Shown: positions 50,696 to 59,324 of the stretch, in pieces | Layout: every line of letters begins with the position of its first letter | How positions within the stretch are numbered: the first letter of the stretch is position 1 | Assembly (NCBI GenBank): GCA_017303895.1 | Contig: JAFLBF010000001.1 | Span: 722,035-786,034 of the forward strand | Origin: Bacteroidota bacterium | GTDB taxonomy: Bacteria; Bacteroidota; Bacteroidia; 2-12-FULL-35-15 | Reading direction: 5' to 3' | DNA: 64,000 bases | Program-made: the position numbers and the translations under genes | The notes under the pieces: generated by a model | What the model saw: only the letters and a program-made list of their open reading frames with translations | What the model was told of the DNA's origin: nothing | Database searches by the model: none

Positions 50696-50723
50696 AATGG
50701 CTCGCAAACTTTTGCGAGCCATT
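50696..50723 (+). terminator. Terminator of the oxidase cluster
   Basis: AATGGCTCGCAAA (50696-50708) is complementary to TTTGCGAGCCATT (50711-50723), followed by TTTGTTTG. Its right arm contains the TTTG that serves as -33 element of the next promoter. Confidence 0.9.
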
Positions 50724-50739
50724 TTTGTTTGTACTTTTG
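50711..50739 (+). promoter_or_regulatory. Promoter of the SCO/DUF420 genes, overlapping a terminator
   Basis: TTTG (50711-50714), a 17-nt spacer and TACTTTTG (50732-50739), 25 nt before the ATG at 50765. Confidence 0.6.
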
Positions 50740-50764
50740 CGGGGCAAATGATCGCCTCGACAAA

Positions 50765-51445
50765 ATGAAGAAAAAGATAATCATACTATTATTCCTGCTT
50801 ACATTCCCTTCTGTATTTTACGTACTGTTGACAACCGGGAAACATAATTTTATACATCTTCCTTACTTTGGAGTAAAAGAATTGGCTCCCAATGGAAAGG
50901 ATACAATATACCATTCGATTAAACCATTCAGTTTTGTTAATCAGGATGGGAAAACAATAACAGATAAAGATTACGAAGGAAAGATCTATGTAGCAGATTA
51001 TTTTTTTGCTACTTGCCAAACCATTTGCCCGAAAATGGCAACAGAGCTTCAGCGTGTACAAGATAAATTTGCATATACAAAAGGATTGGTTCAGATCTTA
51101 TCACATACTGTTAATCCGGAGAATGATTCTGTCCCTGTTCTGAAAACTTATTCAAACATGGTACATGCTGATAATACGATCTGGAATTTTGTGACAGGAG
51201 ATAAGAAACAATTATATGCAATGGCTCGTGAATCTTATCTTGTGAATGCGATGGAAGGAGATGGTGGTCCGGATGATTTTATTCATAGTGAATTTTTTAT
51301 TCTGGTGGATAAAGAGAAACATATCCGGGGGATTTATGATGGAACCGACATCAAGGCCGTGAATGAGTTGCTGGATGATATTAAAGTGTTGATAGCTGAG
51401 TATACGATCAAAGAAAACAAAGAGAAAAATAAAAGAATAAAGTAA
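50765..51445 (+). CDS. SCO1/SenC family copper chaperone
   Basis: A 226-residue thioredoxin-fold protein anchored by an N-terminal helix (IIILLFLLTFPSVFYVLL). It has the copper-binding Cys pair in TCQTICPKMA (CxxxC) and the conserved His in DDFIHSEFFILVD. SCO proteins deliver copper to the Cu-A site of oxidase subunit II. I start at the ATG at 50765, directly before the hydrophobic stretch. It is followed by the DUF420 gene one base after its stop. Confidence 0.95.
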   Translation: MKKKIIILLFLLTFPSVFYVLLTTGKHNFIHLPYFGVKELAPNGKDTIYHSIKPFSFVNQDGKTITDKDYEGKIYVADYFFATCQTICPKMATELQRVQDKFAYTKGLVQILSHTVNPENDSVPVLKTYSNMVHADNTIWNFVTGDKKQLYAMARESYLVNAMEGDGGPDDFIHSEFFILVDKEKHIRGIYDGTDIKAVNELLDDIKVLIAEYTIKENKEKNKRIK

Positions 51446-51446
51446 T

Positions 51447-51983
51447 ATGCTGAATAACGATAAATTGGTTTTTAGAATTGTAATGGCACTTTCACTGGTA
51501 GTGTTTGTGGCGGTCATTATCTTAAATAAAAAGATCCTTCCGGTGCCCGAAGTCATTCCTTCTTTTGTTTACAAGTTGCCAAAATTGAATGCTTTGATCA
51601 ACGGAACCTGCAGTTTGTTGTTATTGTTGTCGCTATACTTTATCAAGCAGAAAAACATTGAATTACATAAGAAATTAAACATCATTACTTTTTGTTTGTC
51701 GGCCGTTTTCTTATTGTCATACATAACCTATCATTGGATGGCAGAAGAAACAACATTCCCGGCTGATAACAGCTTACGTCCATTGTATTTAACAATCCTG
51801 ATCAGTCATATTATATTAGCAGCCTTGGTATTGCCCTTGATCTTGTTGTCTTTTCAAAAAGGGCTACAGAATAATGTAGAGAAGCATCGCAAACTGGTTC
51901 GTTTTGCCTTCCCAATTTGGTTGTATGTAACCATTACGGGAGTGGTTGTTTATCTAATGATATCGCCTTATTACGTTCATTAA
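51447..51983 (+). CDS. DUF420 (CtaM/YozB-like) membrane protein
   Basis: A 178-residue protein with five membrane helices. LPKLNALINGTCSLLLLLSLYFIKQKNIELHKKLN, TYHWMAEETTF, LYLTILISHIILAALVLPLILLSF and HRKLVRFAFPIWLYVTITGVVVYLM are the DUF420 pattern, with conserved histidines within or near the membrane. Relatives (CtaM in Staphylococcus) are needed for maturation of haem-copper oxidase. Position in the oxidase cluster fits that role. Confidence 0.9.
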   Translation: MLNNDKLVFRIVMALSLVVFVAVIILNKKILPVPEVIPSFVYKLPKLNALINGTCSLLLLLSLYFIKQKNIELHKKLNIITFCLSAVFLLSYITYHWMAEETTFPADNSLRPLYLTILISHIILAALVLPLILLSFQKGLQNNVEKHRKLVRFAFPIWLYVTITGVVVYLMISPYYVH

Positions 51984-52023
51984 TGATTTCTATCAGTATC
52001 TAATTAGATTCATACTTTTTGAG

Positions 52024-52031
52024 TAAATTTG
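52024..52031 (+). promoter_or_regulatory. -7 element TAAATTTG just before a TTG start
   Basis: An exact TAnnTTTG box that ends 7 nt before the TTG at 52039, so the mRNA would have almost no leader. Confidence 0.5.
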
Positions 52032-52038
52032 CAGTGTA

Positions 52039-52320
52039 TTGAAAACAAAGAAGATCATATCCTTATTTTTAATTTTTGCTTTTATCATTCTGAGCAAAGT
52101 AAGCTCTTTTGCTCAATGCTCCATGTGTAAAGCTACAGCAGAAAGCGATCTGGATGGTGGTGGTTCCATCGCCAATGGATTGAATACGGGTATTTTGTAC
52201 TTAATGGCAGTTCCGTATATAATTTTAATGCTTGGAGCGTATTTCTTTTTTAAGAAACCCATCGATGCCAAGATCAAAGCCTGGAAGCAAAAACATTTTT
52301 CGGCAAAATCATCTAATTAA
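52039..52320 (+). CDS. Small membrane protein of the oxidase cluster (CSMC motif)
   Basis: A 93-residue protein starting at TTG (no ATG available): MKTKKIISLFLIFAFIILSKVSSFAQ is a signal peptide or first helix, followed by CSMCKATAESDLDGGGSIANGLNTGILYLMAVPY and a second helix (IILMLGAYFFF). I recall similar small proteins next to Bacteroidota oxidase genes. The CxxC pair could bind metal or form a disulfide. The start is supported by the signal sequence directly after the TTG and by a promoter box 7 nt upstream. Confidence 0.78.
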   Translation: MKTKKIISLFLIFAFIILSKVSSFAQCSMCKATAESDLDGGGSIANGLNTGILYLMAVPYIILMLGAYFFFKKPIDAKIKAWKQKHFSAKSSN

Positions 52321-52331
52321 ATTAGTTTTAT

Positions 52332-52339
52332 TACCTTTG
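52332..52339 (+). promoter_or_regulatory. -7 element TACCTTTG for the SAM riboswitch/metH transcript
   Basis: An exact TAnnTTTG box 16 nt before the first base of the P1 helix, so the transcript would begin just before the aptamer. Confidence 0.6.
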
Positions 52340-52355
52340 TATCAGTTCTTTAGAT

Positions 52356-52548
52356 ACTTATCCAGAAAGGTGGAGGGATAGCGCCCTATGAAACCTTGAC
52401 AACCCTGATTAATTTTAAAATTATTTAGAAGGTGTCAATTCGCATTCGCCCATGGCGAAATAGATAAGTCAGAAATAAATAATTGAAACGATTCAAAATC
52501 ACATAATTTATCTCCTCTGACTGTAAACGTTAGAGGAGTTTTTTTTTT
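52356..52548 (+). promoter_or_regulatory. SAM-I riboswitch with intrinsic terminator, controlling metH
   Basis: The aptamer has P1 ACTTATC (52356-52362) with GATAAGT (52463-52469), the core GAAAGGTGGAGGGAT, then GCGCCCTATGAAACC and GACAACCC, GGTGTCAATTC, and a P4 hairpin TTCGCC/GGCGAA. These match the SAM-I (S-box) consensus. The terminator CTCCTCTGAC (52512-52521) with GTTAGAGGAG (52529-52538) plus ten T ends 4 nt before the metH ATG. GTCAGA (52468-52473) can pair with TCTGAC (52516-52521) as antiterminator and shares two bases with P1. High SAM should therefore favour termination. Confidence 0.93.
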
Positions 52549-52552
52549 ACTT

Positions 52553-55500
52553 ATGGTCGACATAAAAAAAGAATTAGAAAAAAGAGTATTGGTAATTGAT
52601 GGTGCAATGGGGACCATGATCCAGCAATATAAGCTGGAAGAAAAGGATTACCGTGGAAAACGTTTTGCCGATTGGCATAAGGATCTGCAAGGGAATAACG
52701 ACCTTTTGTCGATTACCCAACCGCAGATCATTAAAGCCATTCACAAAGAATATTTGAAGGCCGATGCTGATATCATTGAAACAAATACTTTCAGCGATAC
52801 CAGTGTGGCTATGGCGGATTACGATATGCAGGAATTGGTGTATGAGTTGAATTACGAATCAGCTAAGATCGCTAAAGAGGCTATACAAGAATTTTATAAG
52901 GAATTTCCCGATCAAGCGAATGTCCCAAAATTTGTTGCCGGTGCTATCGGACCAACTAACCGTACGCTATCATTGTCACCGAATGTAAATGATCCCGGAT
53001 TTCGTGCTATTACATTTGATGAATTAGTGGAGGCTTATGCTGAACAAGTGAAAGGATTGATCGATGGGGGAGCTGATCTATTGTTGATCGAAACCATCTT
53101 TGACACCTTAAATGCAAAAGCCGCATTATTCGCTATTCAAAATTATTGCAAAAAGATAAATAAGAAAATGCCGGTGATGGTATCAGGAACAATTACTGAT
53201 GCCAGTGGTAGAACATTGTCAGGACAAACAACTGAAGCATTTTTAAATTCGGTATCACACGTAGATCTGTTAAGTGTTGGTTTGAATTGTGCCTTGGGTG
53301 CAAAAGATATGCGCCCTTATCTGGAAGAACTGGCAACAAAGGCTCCTTTCTTCGTAAGTGCTTATCCGAATGCCGGCTTGCCAAATCAATTTGGCGAGTA
53401 TGATCAGGATGCTCATGAAATGGGACATCAGATCGAAGATTTTTTGAAAGCAGGCTTTTTAAATATTGTGGGCGGTTGTTGTGGAACTACTCCTGCACAT
53501 ATTAAACGTATTGCAGAGCTTGCCAAAGTGAGTGCTCCGAGAAAAAAGCCGCAACCGGATACGTTAATGCATTTGAGCGGACTAGAGCCGGTAACGCTTC
53601 GTCCTGAAAGTAATTTTATGAATGTGGGGGAACGTACTAATGTTACAGGCTCTAAAAAATTCTTACGATTGATCAAAGAGGAGAATTATGAAGAAGCCTT
53701 GTCCATTGCACGTGAACAAGTAGAAGGGGGAGCACAGGTAATTGATGTGAACATGGATGAGGGGATGTTGGATAGCGAAGCATGTATGACCCGCTTCTTG
53801 AATTTGATCGCATCAGAGCCTGATATTGCACGTGTGCCCATCATGATCGATTCCAGTAAATGGACAGTGATCGAAGCGGGACTAAAATGTGTTCAAGGAA
53901 AAGCAATCGTTAATTCGATCTCATTAAAAGAAGGAGAAGAAAAATTCATTGAGCAGGCAGAAAAAGTAAAACAATATGGTGCAGCCGTTATTGTTATGGC
54001 TTTTGATGAAGTAGGACAAGCTGATACATTGCAACGCAGGATCGATATTTGTAAGCGCGCATATGATATTCTTGTATCAAAGGTGAATTTCCCTCCACAG
54101 GATATTATTTTCGATCCGAATATTTTCCCTGTAGCAACAGGTATGGAGGAGCATCGTTTGAATGCACTTGACTTTTTTAATGCTACTAAATGGATCAAAG
54201 AAAATCTGCCACATGCAAAAGTAAGTGGCGGTGTAAGTAATGTGTCTTTTTCTTTCCGTGGAAATGATCATGTGCGTGAAGCCATTCATTCGGCTTTCTT
54301 GTATCATGCTGTAAAGAATGGAATGGATATGGGAATTGTTAATCCATCACAATTGGTGGTGTATGATGATATTGATAAGCATTTGCTGGAGTTGATAGAG
54401 GATGTGTTGTTAAACAGAAGAGATGATGCAACAGAGCGATTGGTAGAACATGCAGAGTCATTGAAAGGTATAACGAAAGAAAAAACAGAAAAAGATGAAG
54501 AGTGGAGAAAAGGTTCTGTTGAAGAACGTTTGAGTTATGCTTTGGTAAAAGGAATTGCAGAATATATTGATGCAGATACAGAAGAAGCCCGTCATAAATT
54601 AGGACGACCATTACATGTAATTGAAGGGCCATTGATGGCAGGAATGAATGTAGTAGGTGATCTGTTTGGTGCCGGTAAAATGTTCTTGCCACAGGTAGTG
54701 AAGAGTGCCCGTGTAATGAAAAAAGCGGTAGCCTATTTAGAACCATATTTGCTGGAAGAAAAGGAAGCTAATAAAAAAGCAGGAATTGTTGGAGATGGAA
54801 GAACAAATGCCGGGAAGATCCTTTTGGCAACGGTTAAAGGAGATGTGCACGATATCGGAAAGAACATTGTAGGAGTTGTGTTAGCATGTAATAATTATGA
54901 GATCATCGATCTGGGCGTAATGGTTTCCTGTGATAAGATCCTGGAAGAAGCAAAGAAACACAATGTGGATGTTATTGGATTGAGCGGATTGATCACACCT
55001 TCCCTTGACGAGATGGTACACGTTGCAAAAGAGATGGAACGATTGGGTTTTAAAATTCCTTTACTGATAGGTGGAGCAACAACTTCTAAGGTGCATACTG
55101 CTGTAAAGATCGCACAAAATTATTCCGGAGCCGTTGTGCATGTGAATGATGCAAGTAAATCGGTTCCTGTTGCAAGTAGTTTGATATCGGAAGAATTGCG
55201 TGATGCATTTATGCAGGAAGTAAATAAAGATTATGAGCGTGTGCGAGAGCAAAATAAGAATGCACAATCACAAAATAAATTCATTTCCATTGAAGAAGCG
55301 CGTAACAATAAGTTCCCAATCGACTGGAAAAATGCAAATATTGTGACGCCATCATTTATTGGAAATAAAGTGTTTACGGATTATGATCTAAATGAAATTG
55401 CCGCATACATTGATTGGACACCTTTCTTTCACAGTTGGGAATTAAAAGGATCCTATCCTAAGATCCTGAATGATCCGGAACGTGGAACAGAAGCGAAAAA

Positions 55501-56236
55501 GCTATTTGATGATGCTCAGAAAATGCTGAAGCAGATCATTGCTGAAAAATGGCTGAAAGCGAATGCAGTGATCGGAATATATCCGGCTAAAGCAAATGGA
55601 GACGATATAGATGTGTATGCGAATGATCAAAAGCTAACTACATTTCATACCATTCGTCAGCAAACAAAAAAACCGGCAGGGCAATATAATATAGCATTGT
55701 CTGATTTTGTTTCTCCTGCTGTGGAGGATTATATTGGAGCATTTGCTCTTACAACGGGAATCGGTATTGATGAGCACGTGACTCGTTTTGAAAAGGATCA
55801 TGATGATTATTCAGCTATTTTGTTGAAGGCCTTAGCTGATCGATTGGCAGAGGCTTTTGCAGAGTTGATGCATAAAAAAGTACGTAAAGAGTTTTGGGGA
55901 TATGCAAAAGATGAAAATTTGGCTAATGAAGAATTGATAAAAGAGGAGTATGCCGGAATCCGTCCTGCCCCCGGTTACCCTGCTCAGCCTGATCATACCG
56001 AAAAGCCGATCATCTGGAAATTATTGGATGTAGAAAAGAATACGGGAATGATACTAACAGAGAGTATGGCAATGGTTCCGACTGCGGCTGTAAGTGGTTT
56101 GTATTTTGCGCATCCCGACTCGCATTATTTCGGAGTTGGAAAAATTCAGAAAGATCAGGTGGAAGATTATGCCAAGAGAAAAGGCATGTCATTAGAGAAA
56201 GCGGAACGTTGGCTTGGACCTAATTTGGCTTACTAA
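52553..56236 (+). CDS. metH: Cobalamin-dependent methionine synthase
   Basis: Transfers the methyl group of 5-methyltetrahydrofolate to homocysteine through cobalamin. At 1227 residues it is full length. Domain order: homocysteine domain (1-325) with zinc ligands GLNCALG near 245 and GGCCGTTP near 307-314; pterin-binding barrel (about 350-620, [13 protein letters not shown]); B12 cap and cobalamin domain with [11 protein letters not shown] at about 763-773, whose His binds cobalt; reactivation domain with [12 protein letters not shown] and a normal C-terminus. It is repressed by the SAM riboswitch directly upstream. No separate activation protein is needed. Confidence 0.98.
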   Translation: MVDIKKELEKRVLVIDGAMGTMIQQYKLEEKDYRGKRFADWHKDLQGNNDLLSITQPQIIKAIHKEYLKADADIIETNTFSDTSVAMADYDMQELVYELNYESAKIAKEAIQEFYKEFPDQANVPKFVAGAIGPTNRTLSLSPNVNDPGFRAITFDELVEAYAEQVKGLIDGGADLLLIETIFDTLNAKAALFAIQNYCKKINKKMPVMVSGTITDASGRTLSGQTTEAFLNSVSHVDLLSVGLNCALGAKDMRPYLEELATKAPFFVSAYPNAGLPNQFGEYDQDAHEMGHQIEDFLKAGFLNIVGGCCGTTPAHIKRIAELAKVSAPRKKPQPDTLMHLSGLEPVTLRPESNFMNVGERTNVTGSKKFLRLIKEENYEEALSIAREQVEGGAQVIDVNMDEGMLDSEACMTRFLNLIASEPDIARVPIMIDSSKWTVIEAGLKCVQGKAIVNSISLKEGEEKFIEQAEKVKQYGAAVIVMAFDEVGQADTLQRRIDICKRAYDILVSKVNFPPQDIIFDPNIFPVATGMEEHRLNALDFFNATKWIKENLPHAKVSGGVSNVSFSFRGNDHVREAIHSAFLYHAVKNGMDMGIVNPSQLVVYDDIDKHLLELIEDVLLNRRDDATERLVEHAESLKGITKEKTEKDEEWRKGSVEERLSYALVKGIAEYIDADTEEARHKLGRPLHVIEGPLMAGMNVVGDLFGAGKMFLPQVVKSARVMKKAVAYLEPYLLEEKEANKKAGIVGDGRTNAGKILLATVKGDVHDIGKNIVGVVLACNNYEIIDLGVMVSCDKILEEAKKHNVDVIGLSGLITPSLDEMVHVAKEMERLGFKIPLLIGGATTSKVHTAVKIAQNYSGAVVHVNDASKSVPVASSLISEELRDAFMQEVNKDYERVREQNKNAQSQNKFISIEEARNNKFPIDWKNANIVTPSFIGNKVFTDYDLNEIAAYIDWTPFFHSWELKGSYPKILNDPERGTEAKKLFDDAQKMLKQIIAEKWLKANAVIGIYPAKANGDDIDVYANDQKLTTFHTIRQQTKKPAGQYNIALSDFVSPAVEDYIGAFALTTGIGIDEHVTRFEKDHDDYSAILLKALADRLAEAFAELMHKKVRKEFWGYAKDENLANEELIKEEYAGIRPAPGYPAQPDHTEKPIIWKLLDVEKNTGMILTESMAMVPTAAVSGLYFAHPDSHYFGVGKIQKDQVEDYAKRKGMSLEKAERWLGPNLAY

Positions 56237-56247
56237 TTGTATCTTTG
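56214..56247 (+). promoter_or_regulatory. Promoter of the WG-repeat gene, possibly leaderless
   Basis: TTG (56214-56216), a 23-nt spacer and TATCTTTG (56240-56247), ending only 4 nt before the ATG at 56252. Confidence 0.52.
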
Positions 56248-56251
56248 TGGT

Positions 56252-56644
56252 ATGCGAAATATATTCATCCTTCTATCATTTTTGTTTTTGCAGCAGATCG
56301 CTTTTTCACAAAGCAATGCAAAGAATAAAGCGAAGTTCCCAAAATATCAAGCTGTGGGAACATTTCATAATGGATTAGCAAAAGTAAAGTTCAATAATAA
56401 ATGGGGCTTTATTGATACATTAGGAGTTGAAGTTATTCCGCCACGTTATCATGAAGTGGGTGATTTTAATGATGGATTAGCCCGTGTTCGTGTGAACGAA
56501 AAATGGGGAATGGTAGATACACAAGGGAATGTGATCATTAAGCCAACATTTGAATGGATCTACGATTTTGAAGGAGACCGGGCAAAAGTCTTGCTGGATA
56601 ACAAAACATATTATATGAACCGTAAAGGTCAGCGGGTTGAATAA
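56252..56644 (+). CDS. Secreted WG-repeat protein
   Basis: A 130-residue exported protein. The signal peptide (MRNIFILLSFLFLQQIAFSQ) is followed by two and a half WG repeats: NGLAKVKFNNKWGFIDTLGVEVIPPRYHEV, then DGLARVRVNEKWGMVDTQGNVIIKPTFEWI and a partial third (ILLDNKTYYMNRKGQ-like). WG proteins usually carry many repeats, so this is a short member. I start at the ATG at 56252; the promoter box overlaps the longer option at 56237. The role is unknown; envelope location is inferred from the signal peptide. Confidence 0.85.
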   Translation: MRNIFILLSFLFLQQIAFSQSNAKNKAKFPKYQAVGTFHNGLAKVKFNNKWGFIDTLGVEVIPPRYHEVGDFNDGLARVRVNEKWGMVDTQGNVIIKPTFEWIYDFEGDRAKVLLDNKTYYMNRKGQRVE

Positions 56645-56678
56645 AAAGATCCCCTTTCAAAATGAAAGGGGGTCTTTT
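56644..56678. terminator. Bidirectional terminator between convergent genes
   Basis: A 15-bp stem, 56644-56658 with 56664-56678, one wobble, flanked by A tracts left and T tracts right. It serves the WG-repeat gene (+) and the GldLM-like gene (-). Confidence 0.9.
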
Positions 56679-56680
56679 AT

Positions 56681-57922
56681 TTAGAGTTTATTCAAGGTTG
56701 TACTTTCTATGGTTTTTGCAGCCAATTCTATTCTGTTTAGGTTGAAGATCACCAGTGGAATAGGAAGTTTTACAAAGGTTGCTTGCTCCCAAGGAATTAC
56801 TTCTCCATATACAGTGATCTGAACTGTATTTAATGTGCTTAGATCAATGTTGGGGTTGATAGAACGTATTTCACTTTTGAACTGTTCTATCTGTTCTTTC
56901 AATTTAGAAGAATTAAATTGATCTCCGCCTTCGGTTATGGATTGAATGATCGTACTTCCCCCACTGCCTCTCAATGCATCAATTGAAATATTTTGTGCAT
57001 CCGCTTTGGAGATATTTTCAGTTGCAGCTATGAGGTTAGTTCGCATGGACGAAATGTATTCCGATAGTGTATTTCCGGCTTTTTCAAGTTTTCCCGCTTT
57101 CTCTATTTTGCTTTGTGAAACAGATCCCGTGTCCTTTTTGATCAGCTCATAGGTTTTACTATTCTCTGATTTTATAAAGTTTAGCAAGTCCTGATTTTCA
57201 GTTACTCCTCTCCAGAAACTGTCAGAGACTTCTTTTGTTAGCCCTGTTCCTGATTCTACAATAAATAGCCCCGCTCCGGCAATGATCAAAATAATGGTTG
57301 CAGTTGCATTTATTTTGTTGGTAGTGTTTTTATAAACACTAAGCAGATAAACAGGTAAGTATCCTAATACAAGTAAAGCGCAGCCTGTTACAGTCAACAT
57401 CCTTGCTCCTGGCCAATGCATGATCCTGAATAACACACCACTTGATATTGCGATGGCAGATACAAATGCAATTATGCTAAGTAAGATGCTTCGATTACTT
57501 TCGGCCGTAGATTTGAATTTTAAAATAAATAATAATGGCAGACATAAAACAGTTAGAAAAAACACCCCGGTTACCATCATTATAGAAGCTCCGGGCCAAT
57601 GGTTAAATTTAAAGATCGCTCCGGACAGTATCAATAATGATGATACATATCCTGATATTTTCATAGTTGAGTTCATAATGTAATAATGTTTAAATGTTAG
57701 AAGTCGATTTGTTTCGAGTTGTATCTCTTTGAGTCCTTTCTCACCAAAGCGAGTTAGTACATCCAGATATACAGTATCGAAGTTCCTGTATTCATCGAGT
57801 TCATTCTCAATTAAACAGCATATATGATCCAGCAGATCGATACTCAGATCAGGAGAAGTGATTCCCCTGATCTTAATATCATTTTCAATAAAGGCAATTT
57901 GTTCTTCTGTTAAACTAAACAT
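56681..57922 (-). CDS. Membrane protein resembling a GldL-GldM fusion, PadR partner
   Basis: A 413-residue protein. Residues 1-80 are a soluble domain with the feel of PadR-partner N-terminal domains (LTEEQIAFIENDIKIRG, LDHICCLIE). Then two similar transmembrane hairpins each hold the GldL motif: FKFNHWPGASIMMVTG (about 104-119) and FRIMHWPGARMLTVTG (165-180). A fifth helix (about 206-224) leads into a C-terminal region that resembles the first periplasmic domain of GldM: SEYISSMRTNLIAATENISKAD, LKEQIEQFKSEIRSI, IPWEQATFVKLPIPLVIFNLNRIE. The acidic residue in the second GldL helix, needed for proton flow, is not apparent. It overlaps the padR stop by 8 nt. Homology is recognised by eye; the function is unknown. 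Confidence 0.72.
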   Translation of the reverse strand: MFSLTEEQIAFIENDIKIRGITSPDLSIDLLDHICCLIENELDEYRNFDTVYLDVLTRFGEKGLKEIQLETNRLLTFKHYYIMNSTMKISGYVSSLLILSGAIFKFNHWPGASIMMVTGVFFLTVLCLPLLFILKFKSTAESNRSILLSIIAFVSAIAISSGVLFRIMHWPGARMLTVTGCALLVLGYLPVYLLSVYKNTTNKINATATIILIIAGAGLFIVESGTGLTKEVSDSFWRGVTENQDLLNFIKSENSKTYELIKKDTGSVSQSKIEKAGKLEKAGNTLSEYISSMRTNLIAATENISKADAQNISIDALRGSGGSTIIQSITEGGDQFNSSKLKEQIEQFKSEIRSINPNIDLSTLNTVQITVYGEVIPWEQATFVKLPIPLVIFNLNRIELAAKTIESTTLNKL

Positions 57923-58259
57923 AATTAACGCCCGGTTTTAGATCGAGTAAAATATTCATGGTGTTCATGAAATCGGCAAACTCATACAGCTTTTCTTTCG
58001 CACGCTCATTTCCGGTTTGAGTGAGTGAATAGTATTTCCGTACACGTTTACCAATGTTAACTGTCTCTGTTGTTACTACGCCTTCTGCTTCCAGCTGATG
58101 AAGCAAAGGGTAAAGAGCTCCTTCTGTAATAACAATTTTAGAATCAGTCAACTCTTTTACTTTTTGAGTGATCTCATATCCGTACATTTTTTCTGTTTCG
58201 GATAATAACTTTAAAACAATGGTTTTTAAAGTGCCTTTTATTAACTCTGATGAATACAT
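57915..58259 (-). CDS. PadR-family transcriptional regulator
   Basis: A 114-residue winged-helix repressor. The family pattern is complete: LIKGTLKTIVLKLLSE, MYGYEITQKVKEL, EGALYPLLHQLEAEGVV, RVRKYYSLTQTG, with a short C-terminal dimerisation helix. I start at the ATG at 58259 (MYSSELIKGT). Its stop overlaps the start of the GldLM-like gene, a coupling typical of PadR regulators and the membrane proteins they control. Two tandem inverted repeats over its promoter suggest autoregulation. Confidence 0.93.
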   Translation of the reverse strand: MYSSELIKGTLKTIVLKLLSETEKMYGYEITQKVKELTDSKIVITEGALYPLLHQLEAEGVVTTETVNIGKRVRKYYSLTQTGNERAKEKLYEFADFMNTMNILLDLKPGVNYV

Positions 58260-58263
58260 AGGA

Positions 58264-58296
58264 CAAATATACATAAGAATATTATGTATATGCAAA
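58264..58296 (-). promoter_or_regulatory. Promoter of padR, nearly leaderless
   Basis: On the minus strand TTTG (58293-58296), a 21-nt spacer and TATATTTG (58264-58271), ending 4 nt before the padR ATG (58259). Confidence 0.65.
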
Positions 58297-58310
58297 TTAT
58301 GTATTTGCAT
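58267..58310. promoter_or_regulatory. Two tandem inverted repeats over the padR promoter
   Basis: IR1: ATATACATAA (58267-58276) and TTATGTATAT (58282-58291), 10-bp perfect arms, 5-nt spacer. IR2: ATGCAAAT (58290-58297) and ATTTGCAT (58303-58310), 8-bp perfect arms, 5-nt spacer. IR1 overlaps the -7 box and IR2 the -33 box. The ATGTAT/ATACAT arms of IR1 resemble known PadR sites. Confidence 0.7.
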
Positions 58311-58381
58311 TTTTCATAATTTATTAATAATCAGACTATTAAATTTTAATGAAAAGACAGAATTTGGGTTAGATCAAATAA

Positions 58382-58409
58382 AAAAGGCTGAATTTTCGTT
58401 CAGCCTTTT
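58382..58409 (-). terminator. Terminator of the dioxygenase gene
   Basis: AAAAGGCTGAA (58382-58392) pairs with TTCAGCCTTTT (58399-58409), 11 bp, 4 nt after the stop at 58413; the minus strand continues into TTTTATTTG. Confidence 0.9.
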
Positions 58410-58412
58410 GTT

Positions 58413-59324
58413 TTATTTACCCCAATTTTCAATTTCATCTTTTGTCCAAAGTTCAGGGAAAAAGATCCTTCTTTGATATGATGGGTGAAGGTATTTTTGC
58501 CATTCGCTTCCGCCTGTTGCTGCTTTGTTTTCTCCTTTAGAGTTCAAATAGTACTCAGCTGTTTTTAGATGTGCCAATGGCCAAACGATGTTATAGGTCA
58601 CATCAAAGTTTCTTAATGCTTGTTTTAAAGCAATTGCTTTTTCATCACTGGCATTCAATTTCAAGAAACGATTATAGATATTTCTTCCTTTGTATTTATG
58701 AGCAGTAGCTTTTAGGCTATCGATATAACGATCCTCAAATTGGGAGAGTGTTAATGTTTTTTTCCCTGTTTTATGATCTAATCCTGCATCTTTCCAATAT
58801 AGATTATCAAATAAATAATTCATATCAGTATCCGCATTCACTTGTGGTTTCACTCTGCTGTTCACTAATAAATGTACATCGGTACAGTACAACTCAATGA
58901 ATCTGAATTGTGCCGACTGGAATCCACTTGCAGGAGCTAAAGTTAAGCGGAATTGATTATACTGGTCATAATCCATTCCTTCGCGCATTACTGAGAACGA
59001 TTCAGTTAGAATGCCTGCATACCTGTTGATACGATCGATCTTATTCGCGAAAACAGCAGTGTCAATATTTTCATTATCTACAATTTGTTTGATCTCATGT
59101 GTGATCAGCTTTAATAACAATTCAGTTACCTGGTGGTACATGATGAATATAGGCTCATCACTGAACTCTGTTCTTGGTTTTTGCAATGATAGAAGTGTAT
59201 CAACTTCTACATAATCCCAATAGTTTATCAGTTTACTATGAAACAAACCTTTCAAGTATGTGTTGGGATCTTGTCCCATATTTCTATACTTTTCTTCAAT
59301 TGCTTTAATGATATCGTTATCCAT
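58413..59324 (-). CDS. Tryptophan 2,3-dioxygenase family protein
   Basis: A 303-residue haem dioxygenase fold. IFIMYHQVTELLLKLITHEIKQI, the FRLTLAPASGFQSAQFRFIEL substrate-binding segment and TGGSEWQKYLHP near the C-terminus correspond to the TDO motifs (HQ.yELW.K, SGFQS.QFR and TGGS..YL). The distal His and the FQS region are kept; the E-L-W of classical TDO is replaced by E-L-L. It may be a true TDO of the kynurenine route or a divergent relative. No kynurenine pathway neighbours are in the window. Confidence 0.88.
   Translation of the reverse strand: MDNDIIKAIEEKYRNMGQDPNTYLKGLFHSKLINYWDYVEVDTLLSLQKPRTEFSDEPIFIMYHQVTELLLKLITHEIKQIVDNENIDTAVFANKIDRINRYAGILTESFSVMREGMDYDQYNQFRLTLAPASGFQSAQFRFIELYCTDVHLLVNSRVKPQVNADTDMNYLFDNLYWKDAGLDHKTGKKTLTLSQFEDRYIDSLKATAHKYKGRNIYNRFLKLNASDEKAIALKQALRNFDVTYNIVWPLAHLKTAEYYLNSKGENKAATGGSEWQKYLHPSYQRRIFFPELWTKDEIENWGK

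Noticed and set aside
54339..54746. A 135-codon minus-strand frame inside metH
   Set aside because: Antisense to a full-length conserved enzyme; Leu/His-rich shadow composition and no start signals.
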